The notes under the pieces were generated by a model, which worked only from the letters and a program-made list of their open reading frames with translations, made no database searches and was not told the origin of the DNA. The translations under genes were made by a program, and so were the position numbers. DNA of 41,123 nt from Caldilineaceae bacterium SB0661_bin_32 (GTDB taxonomy: Bacteria > Chloroflexota > Anaerolineae > Caldilineales > Caldilineaceae), in the NCBI GenBank assembly GCA_009841235.1, contig VXMH01000030.1:1-41123 (forward strand), given 5' to 3'. Positions 35,065 through 41,123 of this stretch are shown piece by piece (the stretch's first letter is position 1; every line of letters begins with the position of its first letter).

Positions 35065-36180
35065 CTAAGCGAGCTTGTAGAACTGGCGGGCGTTCTCGGC
35101 CATGATGTTGCGCCGCGTTTCCAGCGGAAGGGTTGCCGGCAGCGCCCGGTCAGGAGAGTCGAAGTCCCAGTGCGGATAGTCCGTGGCGAACATCAGTTTC
35201 CGTCCATTGTCCATCTGTTCCAGGAGTTGCTCGAAATGCCCGTTTTGCCTGGGCTCCTCCATCGGCTGTGTGGACAGCCAGAAGTGTTCCTGCATGTACT
35301 CGGACGGCGCCTTTTTGAGATAGGGCGTCTCCCTTCGCAGCCGCTTCCAGCTCTGGTCCAGCCTCCATGCCAGCGAAGGCATCCACGCGAATCCGCCTTC
35401 GATAATCACGATGCGCAGCTCGGGGAAATGCTCAAAGACACCCTCGCAGACGAGACTGGCGACCTGGGCCTGGAAGGACTGGGCCATACCGGTGTGATCT
35501 TCGATGTAGTAGGAAGGCCATCCGCCCCCGGTCAGGGGATGACCGGCGTTGCCGCCGAAATGAATGCCGATGGGCAGGTCATACTCCAGCGCGGCCTCGT
35601 ACATCTTCCAGTATTTGCGCCGGCCAAGCGGTTCCTGGGTCCGGGTTACCAGGATCACTTGCACAAAGCCTTTGTGGCCGCCCAGGCGGTGGATCTCCTC
35701 GGCGGCGAGTTCCGCGTCCTCGTAGTTGACGAGGATCGATGCCCGCAGCCGGGGTTCAAGTTCGAGCCACTCTGCGATCTGGTAGTCGTTTATCGCTCGA
35801 GCAAGCTGTGCGCCGTACTCCCGGTTCACCTGGCCGCCTGCGCCGGCCAGCGGATTCAGGATGCCGTAGTCCATGTCGAAGGCATCGAGCAGCTGCTCGC
35901 GCATGAAGTCCAGGTCTGTACCTGGGGGCCGGCCACTCGGCGGCCAGGCATCGGTGCGGGCAGCGTTGGGTTGATGGCGGGGGTAGCCGACGCCGTAGTG
36001 CCCACGCATTCCGATCATCTTGTGATGCTCTTGCCATTCCGAAGCCAGATAATTGGTGATGATCTGGTCAAATAAGGGGTCGTCATAGACATCAAAGTTG
36101 TGAATGTCGGTATCGATCACCGCCAGTTTGGTTTTCGCAGCGCTCTGCGGCTGTTCGATTACCTCAAGATCCGGCGTCAT
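35065..36180 (-). CDS. Amidohydrolase-2 family protein, copy B
   Basis: Paralogue of copies A and C, 371 residues. The N-terminal metal motif is DTDIHN (near residues 24-29), the middle ligand is His in GIHFGGNAG (near 205), and the C-terminal acid is in ATDYPHWDFD. The family signature CEGVFEHFPELRIVIIEGG, which carries a conserved glutamate, is complete. It starts inside the last codons of copy C (four-base ATGA overlap), so B and C are coupled. All metal ligands expected for this subgroup are present. The substrate is unknown. Confidence 0.83.
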   Translation of the reverse strand: MTPDLEVIEQPQSAAKTKLAVIDTDIHNFDVYDDPLFDQIITNYLASEWQEHHKMIGMRGHYGVGYPRHQPNAARTDAWPPSGRPPGTDLDFMREQLLDAFDMDYGILNPLAGAGGQVNREYGAQLARAINDYQIAEWLELEPRLRASILVNYEDAELAAEEIHRLGGHKGFVQVILVTRTQEPLGRRKYWKMYEAALEYDLPIGIHFGGNAGHPLTGGGWPSYYIEDHTGMAQSFQAQVASLVCEGVFEHFPELRIVIIEGGFAWMPSLAWRLDQSWKRLRRETPYLKKAPSEYMQEHFWLSTQPMEEPRQNGHFEQLLEQMDNGRKLMFATDYPHWDFDSPDRALPATLPLETRRNIMAENARQFYKLA

Positions 36181-37358
36181 GGCAGTTCTCCCTGAAGTCG
36201 GTAGAAGGAGCGGGCGTTTTCCGACCAGATGTTTGCGTTGAGCGGTTCCGGCAGCTTAACCGGCCAGGCTTCACTGTCTTTATCATAGTGCCAATGCGGG
36301 TAGTCGGTTGCGAACATGAGCAGCGTGTCGGACTCCAGCTGTTCGATAGTCTGCAGGATGTAGCGGGGGTCGGGGGGCGCGCCTACCGGCTGCACAGTCA
36401 GGCGCATATGATGGCGGATGTAGTCGGAGGGCGCCCGCCTCACCCACGGGGTATTGGAACGGAGCCCTTTCCACTCCTTGTCCAGCCGCCACATCAGAGA
36501 AGGCATCCAGGCGAATCCTCCTTCAATGAGCGCGATACGAAGATCAGGGAAACGGTCGAATACACCTTCGGCGATGATGCTGATGACCTGGGACTGAAAT
36601 ACCTGCGCCATGCCGGCGTACTCTTCCAGATAGGTCGAAGGCCAGCCTACAGGGGTGGGCGGATGTCCGGGGGCCCCGCCGAAATTGATGCCGACCACCA
36701 GTTCATGCTCGACCGCGGCGGCGTACAGCGGGTCGTAATAGCGGTTGCCGTAGGGGATATAGGAGCGCACCGGGAGGACCACCTGGACAAACTTGGGGTG
36801 GTTGCCGAAGCGATGGATCTCCTCCGCGGCGCGGGCCGGTGTCTGGCTCGGCACGACCAGAGATCCCCGCAGCCTGGGTTCGGGCTCCAGCCACTCGTCG
36901 ATCTGCCAGCGATTGGCCGCGGTTGCCAGGTCTGCGGCCAGATCTTCCTGTTTGATGCTTTGCACGCGGTAGGAACAGTTCAGGATTCCGATTTCAGTGT
37001 TCCAGGGGGTCAGCGCCTGTTCACGGACCAGTTGCAGGTTGGAGCCGGCCTGGCCGCCCTCTGCAGGCATGCTTCCCGGTCGAGCCGAAGTAGGCGCTCC
37101 GCGAGGATAGTCATTGGCGTGCGGGCCGACGAAGGCTGAGCCGCGAATATAGTCCTGCCAGTAGTCTGCCAGGTAGGGCATCAACTGCTTGACTGACGAC
37201 ACCTCGTTGTGGATGTCACAGTCGATCACTGGACGTGCAGGGGAGGGGCTCTGCCTTCCGTTGACAGGTTGAGGCGAGGCTCGACTACTCCTCCCCGGGC
37301 TATGTCCGTTATCGGATGCAGCCGCATGCAGCTGCGGTGTATCGGCACTGGACGTCAT
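36177..37358 (-). CDS. Amidohydrolase-2 family protein, copy C, His-to-Asn at a ligand site
   Basis: First gene of the minus-strand operon, 393 residues, with a Ser/Pro/His-rich N-terminal extension of about 43 residues. The DCDIHN motif and the late ATDYPHWHYD acid are kept. In the middle motif, where copies A and B have His, it reads GINFGGAPGHPPTP (Asn near residue 225). The change could mean a different metal, a changed reaction or a binding-only role. The rest of the barrel (AEGVFDRFPDLRIALIEGG) is intact. A good promoter lies about 60 bases upstream. Confidence 0.82.
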   Translation of the reverse strand: MTSSADTPQLHAAASDNGHSPGRSSRASPQPVNGRQSPSPARPVIDCDIHNEVSSVKQLMPYLADYWQDYIRGSAFVGPHANDYPRGAPTSARPGSMPAEGGQAGSNLQLVREQALTPWNTEIGILNCSYRVQSIKQEDLAADLATAANRWQIDEWLEPEPRLRGSLVVPSQTPARAAEEIHRFGNHPKFVQVVLPVRSYIPYGNRYYDPLYAAAVEHELVVGINFGGAPGHPPTPVGWPSTYLEEYAGMAQVFQSQVISIIAEGVFDRFPDLRIALIEGGFAWMPSLMWRLDKEWKGLRSNTPWVRRAPSDYIRHHMRLTVQPVGAPPDPRYILQTIEQLESDTLLMFATDYPHWHYDKDSEAWPVKLPEPLNANIWSENARSFYRLQGELP

Positions 37359-37417
37359 AGCTGCCTGCTCTTAGGCTTTGCTTGCGATTGAGGCCCATTA
37401 GAGATGGGGTCACGCAG

Positions 37418-37446
37418 ATTCTACCGCTTTGCGCCCCTTGCGTCAA
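37418..37446 (-). promoter_or_regulatory. Sigma-70-type promoter of the amidohydrolase/kinase operon
   Basis: On the minus strand TTGACG (37446-37441) and TAGAAT (37423-37418) are exactly 17 bases apart, each one mismatch from consensus. It lies 60 bases upstream of copy C's start codon and is the clearest promoter in the window. Confidence 0.65.
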
Positions 37447-37559
37447 CGCCAGGCCAGGATGGGGTCAGGGCGATTGCATCTAATTTGGTTTGCCAACATT
37501 GCCGAAGGTAGTCAGAGGGTCCACGAAGGGCATTCTCAAGGAACAGACTTAGCGCCTAC

Positions 37560-37677
37560 GCGAGGGCAGGCACGAGGCCTGCCCGTACCGGGGTTTGAGG
37601 GAGGGGGCGGATGGGCGGGTTGCGGGCGGCGTGCGAGGGCAGGCACAAGGCCTGCCCCTACCGGAGTTTGAGGGGGA
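37560..37677. repeat. Two copies of a 45-base GC-rich repeat containing a palindrome
   Basis: Unit 1 (37560-37604) and unit 2 (37633-37677) share GCGAGGGCAGGCAC, then GGCCTGCCC, TACCGG and GTTTGAGGG with about three differences. Each carries the inverted repeat GGGCAGGC/GCCTGCCC. The copies are 73 bases apart. Together with the promoter, this accounts for what can be seen in the 474-base gap 37359-37832. It resembles REP-like intergenic repeats. Confidence 0.8.
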
Positions 37678-37816
37678 AGGTGGAGAGTGCGGTATGCATG
37701 GGGGGCAGGGGCTCGGCCGGGCCATGCGTTTCGGGCAGCCTTCCAAGAGATTAACGCGATAAGATGCGATTGTCCTGATCCACCATCACAAAACGGGCCG
37801 AACACAGGAGACGCTG

Positions 37817-37825
37817 TGGTATACT
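37817..37825 (+). promoter_or_regulatory. Extended -10 promoter immediately before a start codon
   Basis: TGGTATACT (37817-37825) fits an extended -10, TGN plus TATACT. The -10 ends seven bases before the ATG at 37833, so transcription would start at or next to the start codon. No ribosome-binding site is visible. Confidence 0.45.
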
Positions 37826-37832
37826 TGCGTGG

Positions 37833-39386
37833 ATGATTCAGACCGCATATTCACACTTTGCCGAGACCGTACTTTCGCCCCGACCGCTGGTGCGGCGCGG
37901 CGCAATCGGCCTGCTGGCGGCCGCCGGCGCAACCGTTATCGCCCTTCTCATCGGCGTCGCGGGGCCGTTGGTCGCGCTCATTCTGGCCGCGGCGGTCGTC
38001 GGGGGCACACTCATCCTTATGGATACGCACTGGGGCTATGTGGCCCTGGTTGGGGTTGTCTTCATTCTGCCTTTCGCCAGCTTGCCCTTTCGTCTCGGCT
38101 TCAAACCGACCTTCCTGGATGCTGCGCTCGGCGCGCTCGTCTTCGTCTGGGCCCTCAAACTGGTGGCCGGCGGGCCGGGACTCTCCTTTTCTTCCCCGGC
38201 TCGAAGCGCCAAGGTATCCCAGGCCCGGCAGTTTCTGATTTCACCCATCGGGCTGCTCATTGCGCTGTTCATGCTGATGGCGGTCTTCAGCTTCATCTAC
38301 GGCATGACACACAGCCGGCCTACCAGCACCGTTATCCGCCGCTTCGGCGAAATTCTGCTGGGCATCGGCCTCTTTTTCGTCGTCATCAATACGGTGCGCA
38401 CGCACAGAGAACTGGCGTGGGTGACGCGCTGGTTGTTCCTGGCGGCCTGGGCCTCCGCCTCGATTGCGGTCGCGTTCTACGTCATTCCCGAAGCATGGAC
38501 CGTGCGGGCGCTGGATATGCTGACGCGATTCGATTACCCTGGCGGCTTTGGCGCGCTGCGCTGGATCGAAGATGATCCCGACGGCACGATGCGGGCGATA
38601 GGGACGGCGGTCGACCCCAATGTCCTGGGGGGCATGATGATCCTGGCCGCGGCGATGGTCGGGCCGCAGCTCATTTCGCCGCGCCCGCTCTTCCCCCGCT
38701 GGCTGATCGTCTTGATCTTCGCCACCATTGCGCTGGCGCTCTACTGGACCTTCAGCCGCTCCGCTCTCTTCGGTATGGTCGCAGCGCTCTCTGTGCCCGC
38801 AGCGCTAAAGTACCGGCGCCTCCTGCCCGTCGGAATCGTGCTGGGCCTGCTCCTGTTTCTGCTGCCGCAGACCCAGGACTACGTTGCCCGGCTGTTGGAG
38901 GGGCTGGCCGGCGAGGACGTGGCCACACAGATGCGCTTCGGCGAGTACAAGGACGCCCTGATCCTGATTCGCCGCTACCCGCTCTTCGGCGTCGGCTTTT
39001 CAGGCGTGCCCGACATCGACATCTATCTCGGCGTCAGTATGTTTTACCTGACCGTCGCCGAAAACATGGGCATCATCGGCCTGGTCATCTTTCTTGCCGT
39101 GATGACCGGCTTTATGGGCATGTTCATCGCTGCCTGGCGGGCCGGCGCGGCGCCCCAACGGGAGCCTCTGCTCCTCGGTTTCGGCGGCGCGGTCCTGGGC
39201 GCCCTCGTCAGCGGGTTCGCCGATCACTACTGGTTCAACCTGACCTATCCCCACATGACGGTTCTGTTCTGGATGTTTGTCGGCCTGACCGTGGCGACCA
39301 TTCTGGTTGAAAGAGAAGGCGCCCAAATGCGAGGAGAGAGGGTAGAGAAGATAGGAGAGAGGAAAACTTTCTCTCCTAGTCATTAG
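37833..39386 (+). CDS. O-antigen-ligase/polymerase-like membrane protein
   Basis: A 517-residue integral membrane protein with about ten to twelve hydrophobic segments. Its late region [13 protein letters not shown], followed by a long loop and [18 protein letters not shown], is the pattern of the Wzy_C/O-antigen ligase family. Members join or polymerise sugar chains at the outer face of the inner membrane. The 3' end carries short GAGAG-rich runs coding for a hydrophilic tail ([12 protein letters not shown]). It stands alone between two other operons, with no glycosyltransferase nearby, so the substrate is open. Confidence 0.75.
   Translation: MIQTAYSHFAETVLSPRPLVRRGAIGLLAAAGATVIALLIGVAGPLVALILAAAVVGGTLILMDTHWGYVALVGVVFILPFASLPFRLGFKPTFLDAALGALVFVWALKLVAGGPGLSFSSPARSAKVSQARQFLISPIGLLIALFMLMAVFSFIYGMTHSRPTSTVIRRFGEILLGIGLFFVVINTVRTHRELAWVTRWLFLAAWASASIAVAFYVIPEAWTVRALDMLTRFDYPGGFGALRWIEDDPDGTMRAIGTAVDPNVLGGMMILAAAMVGPQLISPRPLFPRWLIVLIFATIALALYWTFSRSALFGMVAALSVPAALKYRRLLPVGIVLGLLLFLLPQTQDYVARLLEGLAGEDVATQMRFGEYKDALILIRRYPLFGVGFSGVPDIDIYLGVSMFYLTVAENMGIIGLVIFLAVMTGFMGMFIAAWRAGAAPQREPLLLGFGGAVLGALVSGFADHYWFNLTYPHMTVLFWMFVGLTVATILVEREGAQMRGERVEKIGERKTFSPSH
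39352..39378 (+). other. Perfect inverted repeat at the end of the O-antigen-ligase-like gene
   Basis: TAGGAGAGA (39352-39360) and TCTCTCCTA (39370-39378) form a nine-base stem with a nine-base loop, ending six bases before the stop codon TAG (39384-39386). No T-run follows, so it is not a standard terminator. It may stabilise the 3' end or act as a regulatory hairpin before lipA. Confidence 0.4.
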
Positions 39387-39423
39387 CGCCATCTGGAAAG
39401 GACTTAGCAGTCACATAGATTGT

Positions 39424-40452
39424 ATGAAAGAAGCAAAAACAGGTCTGCACAGCGAAGTGAATGAGATGGGCAAGGTCCGTGTCGATCCGATACCGGTTGA
39501 GCAGTCCGGTGCGACCGCCGGATCAGCAAGCTTTTCTTTGGACCTTCATCCGCTGCCCGCCGCGGTCGACGGCAAGGGCCCCGGCCAACTTACTCGCGGG
39601 CGGCGGCCGCACTGGCTGCGCGTGCGTTCAGCCGATACGCCCAGATTCCGCGAGCTTAAACAGCTGTTCCGGGGCAAGAGTCTCAATACTGTCTGCGAGG
39701 AGGCGATGTGCCCCAACATCGGCGAATGCTGGGGCCGGGGAACTGCGACCTTCCTGCTAATGGGGGACACGTGCACGCGCTCCTGCGGCTTCTGCAAGAT
39801 CAAGACCGGCCGCCCCGACCTGCTCGACCCGGACGAGCCGCGGCGCATTGGCGAGAGCGTCCAGGCCATGAATCTGCAGCACGCCGTGCTGACGAGCGTC
39901 AATCGCGACGAGCAGCCGGACGGCGGCGCCTGGGTCTTCGCCGAGAGCATACATTGGATCCGGCGCCTGCAGCCGGGATGCACGGTGGAGGTCCTGATTC
40001 CCGACTTCAAGGGAGACTGGGCCGCCCTGCAGACCGTGATGGAGGCCAAGCCGGAGATCCTCAATCACAATACAGAGACGGTCGACCGCCTCTACAAGAC
40101 GGTCCGTCCCCAGGCCCGCTACCACCGCTCGCTGGAGCTTCTGCAGCGGGCCAAGCGCATGGATTCGCAGGCCTTGACGAAATCGGGGATCATGATCGGA
40201 CTGGGGGAGAGCTGGGAGGAGATCCTGGTGGTCATGGACGATCTACGGGCGCACGACGTCGACATCATGACGATCGGCCAGTACCTGCAGCCCAGCCGGT
40301 TCCACCTGCCGATCGTCGGTTACTACAGGCCCGAACAGTTCGACCGCCTGCGCGAGGAGGGCGAGCGGCGAGGGTTCCGCTGGATGGAGTGCGGTCCCCT
40401 CGTACGCAGCAGCTACCACGCCGACGGGCAGGCCCATCTCAGCCCGCGGTGA
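39424..40452 (+). CDS. lipA: Lipoyl synthase
   Basis: Radical SAM enzyme that inserts two sulfurs into protein-bound octanoyl groups to make lipoyl, here presumably on the E2 encoded at 6.6-8.1 kb. The auxiliary cluster motif is [12 protein letters not shown] (near residues 91-102). The SAM cluster motif is CTRSCGFC (near 118-125). The C-terminal RSSYHA motif with its cluster-binding serine is present. The chain of 342 residues is longer than usual because of about 58 unconserved N-terminal residues. The start could be the ATG at 39466 instead. No lipB is nearby. Confidence 0.92.
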   Translation: MKEAKTGLHSEVNEMGKVRVDPIPVEQSGATAGSASFSLDLHPLPAAVDGKGPGQLTRGRRPHWLRVRSADTPRFRELKQLFRGKSLNTVCEEAMCPNIGECWGRGTATFLLMGDTCTRSCGFCKIKTGRPDLLDPDEPRRIGESVQAMNLQHAVLTSVNRDEQPDGGAWVFAESIHWIRRLQPGCTVEVLIPDFKGDWAALQTVMEAKPEILNHNTETVDRLYKTVRPQARYHRSLELLQRAKRMDSQALTKSGIMIGLGESWEEILVVMDDLRAHDVDIMTIGQYLQPSRFHLPIVGYYRPEQFDRLREEGERRGFRWMECGPLVRSSYHADGQAHLSPR

Positions 40453-40488
40453 ACTTCAGGGGCCAGGGGTTAGTAGAGGTCGGTCGAC

Positions 40489-41037
40489 TCAGAGCGGGTC
40501 CAACACGACATCATTGGCGTAGGTGTAGAGTTGGATGCAGCGAGCCGGCAGCTCCACAGGGAATGGCGCCGGGTGCTTTGCTTTCTTCGCCGACCCGGCG
40601 GGGAACTCCCATACACTTTTTGTCCACTCAAGAAAACTGGCCCGGCCGATCGTTGCTTCCTTGTGACCGCACTCCGGTTTCCGGCGGGCGAAGCTCCCTT
40701 TGCAGAAGACCAGGATGTACTCATGAACATCCCTGAGTACGGGATTTGAGGGCGAGCGCCAGCTGCCCGAGGCACAAGAAGAGCCCGCGCTGGCCTGCCT
40801 ACTCCAGATGATCTGACCCCGCATCAGAAAGCCGACGTCAGTCATGTCCGCGGTAATGAGAGCGCTCAACGGCAGATAGGGTCTGCGGCCGACGTTGGCG
40901 ACGTTGATGCACGCCCTGCCGCCGTGCGCGAGCACGCGGCAGGGCTCTTCCCAAACCTCCCTGAGGAAGCGGCGGTACTCCTCCACGCTCATATCCTTGT
41001 CGTAGTCCTTCCCCACATTGTAGGGCGGTGACGTCAC
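40489..41037 (-). pseudogene. DNA methyltransferase fragment lacking its ends
   Basis: Minus-strand frame of 182 codons from GTG at 41037. It begins VTSPPYNVGKDYD (motif IV, SPPY) and continues through GGRACINVANVGRRPY, RDVHEYILVFCKGSF and PAPFPVELPARCIQLYT. It stops right after VVLDPL. Intact relatives go on with F-x-G-S-G-T-T (motif I, AdoMet binding), which is missing. They also have about 20-30 residues before SPPY; here an in-frame TAA lies about 12 codons upstream. The middle is well conserved, so decay is recent or the ends were lost in a rearrangement. An inactive remnant is the simplest reading. Confidence 0.75.
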
Positions 41038-41123
41038 TTTGCTCCCGCATATCGCTGTTTAGCCAAACGTCAACGAGCCCTATAACCTTTGTCCACGGAG
41101 ACACGGAGGGGGCTGGGGCACCG

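Noticed and set aside
35062..36075. A 337-codon plus-strand frame, and a similar one at 36288-37139
   Set aside because: Both are antisense shadows of amidohydrolase copies B and C, which have family motifs, overlaps and ribosome sites.
37560..37677. The paired repeat as a start of a CRISPR array
   Set aside because: Only two units, with internal GC-rich palindrome, unequal 'spacer' sense and no cas genes; REP-like is a better reading.
37536..37805. An 89-codon minus-strand frame in the gene-free gap
   Set aside because: It is made of the two GC-rich repeat units; the Pro/Ala/Arg-rich product reflects repeat composition.

Overview
This 41.1 kb window is ordinary bacterial chromosome, densely coded and about 60% GC by eye. 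It best fits an uncultivated Chloroflexota lineage (Anaerolineae or Caldilineales-like). The basis is the gene mix: a two-gene pyruvate:ferredoxin oxidoreductase, a B12-binding radical SAM protein of the TIGR03960 type, a GAF regulator with a 7TM front end, and an expansion of amidohydrolase-2 genes. This placement rests on gene content and protein style only; there is no rRNA or marker tree to confirm it.

Layout. 0.3-4.3 kb: promoter, a split pyruvate:ferredoxin oxidoreductase (por) operon and a strong hairpin terminator. 4.4-8.1 kb: pyruvate dehydrogenase E1 alpha, E1 beta and E2, without E3. 8.2-10.5 kb (minus): a single-chain fusion of type 2 isopentenyl-diphosphate isomerase and a polyprenyl diphosphate synthase. 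It faces away from the acyl carrier protein gene, and the two promoters overlap. 10.9-13.7 kb: a MobA-like nucleotidyltransferase and the radical SAM protein. 13.7-15.6 kb: a lower-GC restriction-modification island, with an m4C-type DNA methyltransferase and a nuclease that I recognise as SfiI-like. 15.8-23.1 kb: PgeF/YfiH, an unknown membrane-anchored protein, a 7TM-GAF-HTH regulator, FtsK/SpoIIIE and an acetoacetate-decarboxylase-fold protein. 23.2-24.1 kb: a DUF433/DUF5615 toxin-antitoxin pair, the collapsed remnant of a short-chain dehydrogenase gene, and tRNA-Val(TAC). 24.2-29.5 kb: Gfo/Idh/MocA oxidoreductase, glutamine-dependent NAD+ synthetase and a DEAD-box helicase. 37.4-29.7 kb (minus): an eight-gene, tightly packed cluster read from one good sigma-70-type promoter. 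It holds three paralogous amidohydrolase-2 proteins, an MscS channel, a Rieske ferredoxin, a class-III PLP enzyme, an APH-fold kinase and a RibD/DHFR-like reductase. 37.8-40.5 kb: an O-antigen-ligase-like membrane protein, probably from a leaderless mRNA, and lipoyl synthase. 40.5-41.0 kb (minus): a DNA methyltransferase fragment lacking both ends.

How genes work together. The por and pdh operons are two alternative routes from pyruvate to acetyl-CoA, one giving reduced ferredoxin and one NADH. LipA would supply the lipoyl group for E2; E3 and LipB must lie elsewhere. The kinase and PLP-enzyme pair resembles the eukaryotic pairs that phosphorylate an amino alcohol and then remove phosphate and ammonia, which suggests catabolism of hydroxylysine or a similar compound. 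The most novel-looking items are the isomerase-prenyltransferase fusion, the SfiI-like restriction system and the kinase/phospho-lyase operon with its three divergent amidohydrolases, one of which has lost a metal-ligand histidine. No CRISPR array, prophage, insertion sequence or rRNA was seen.
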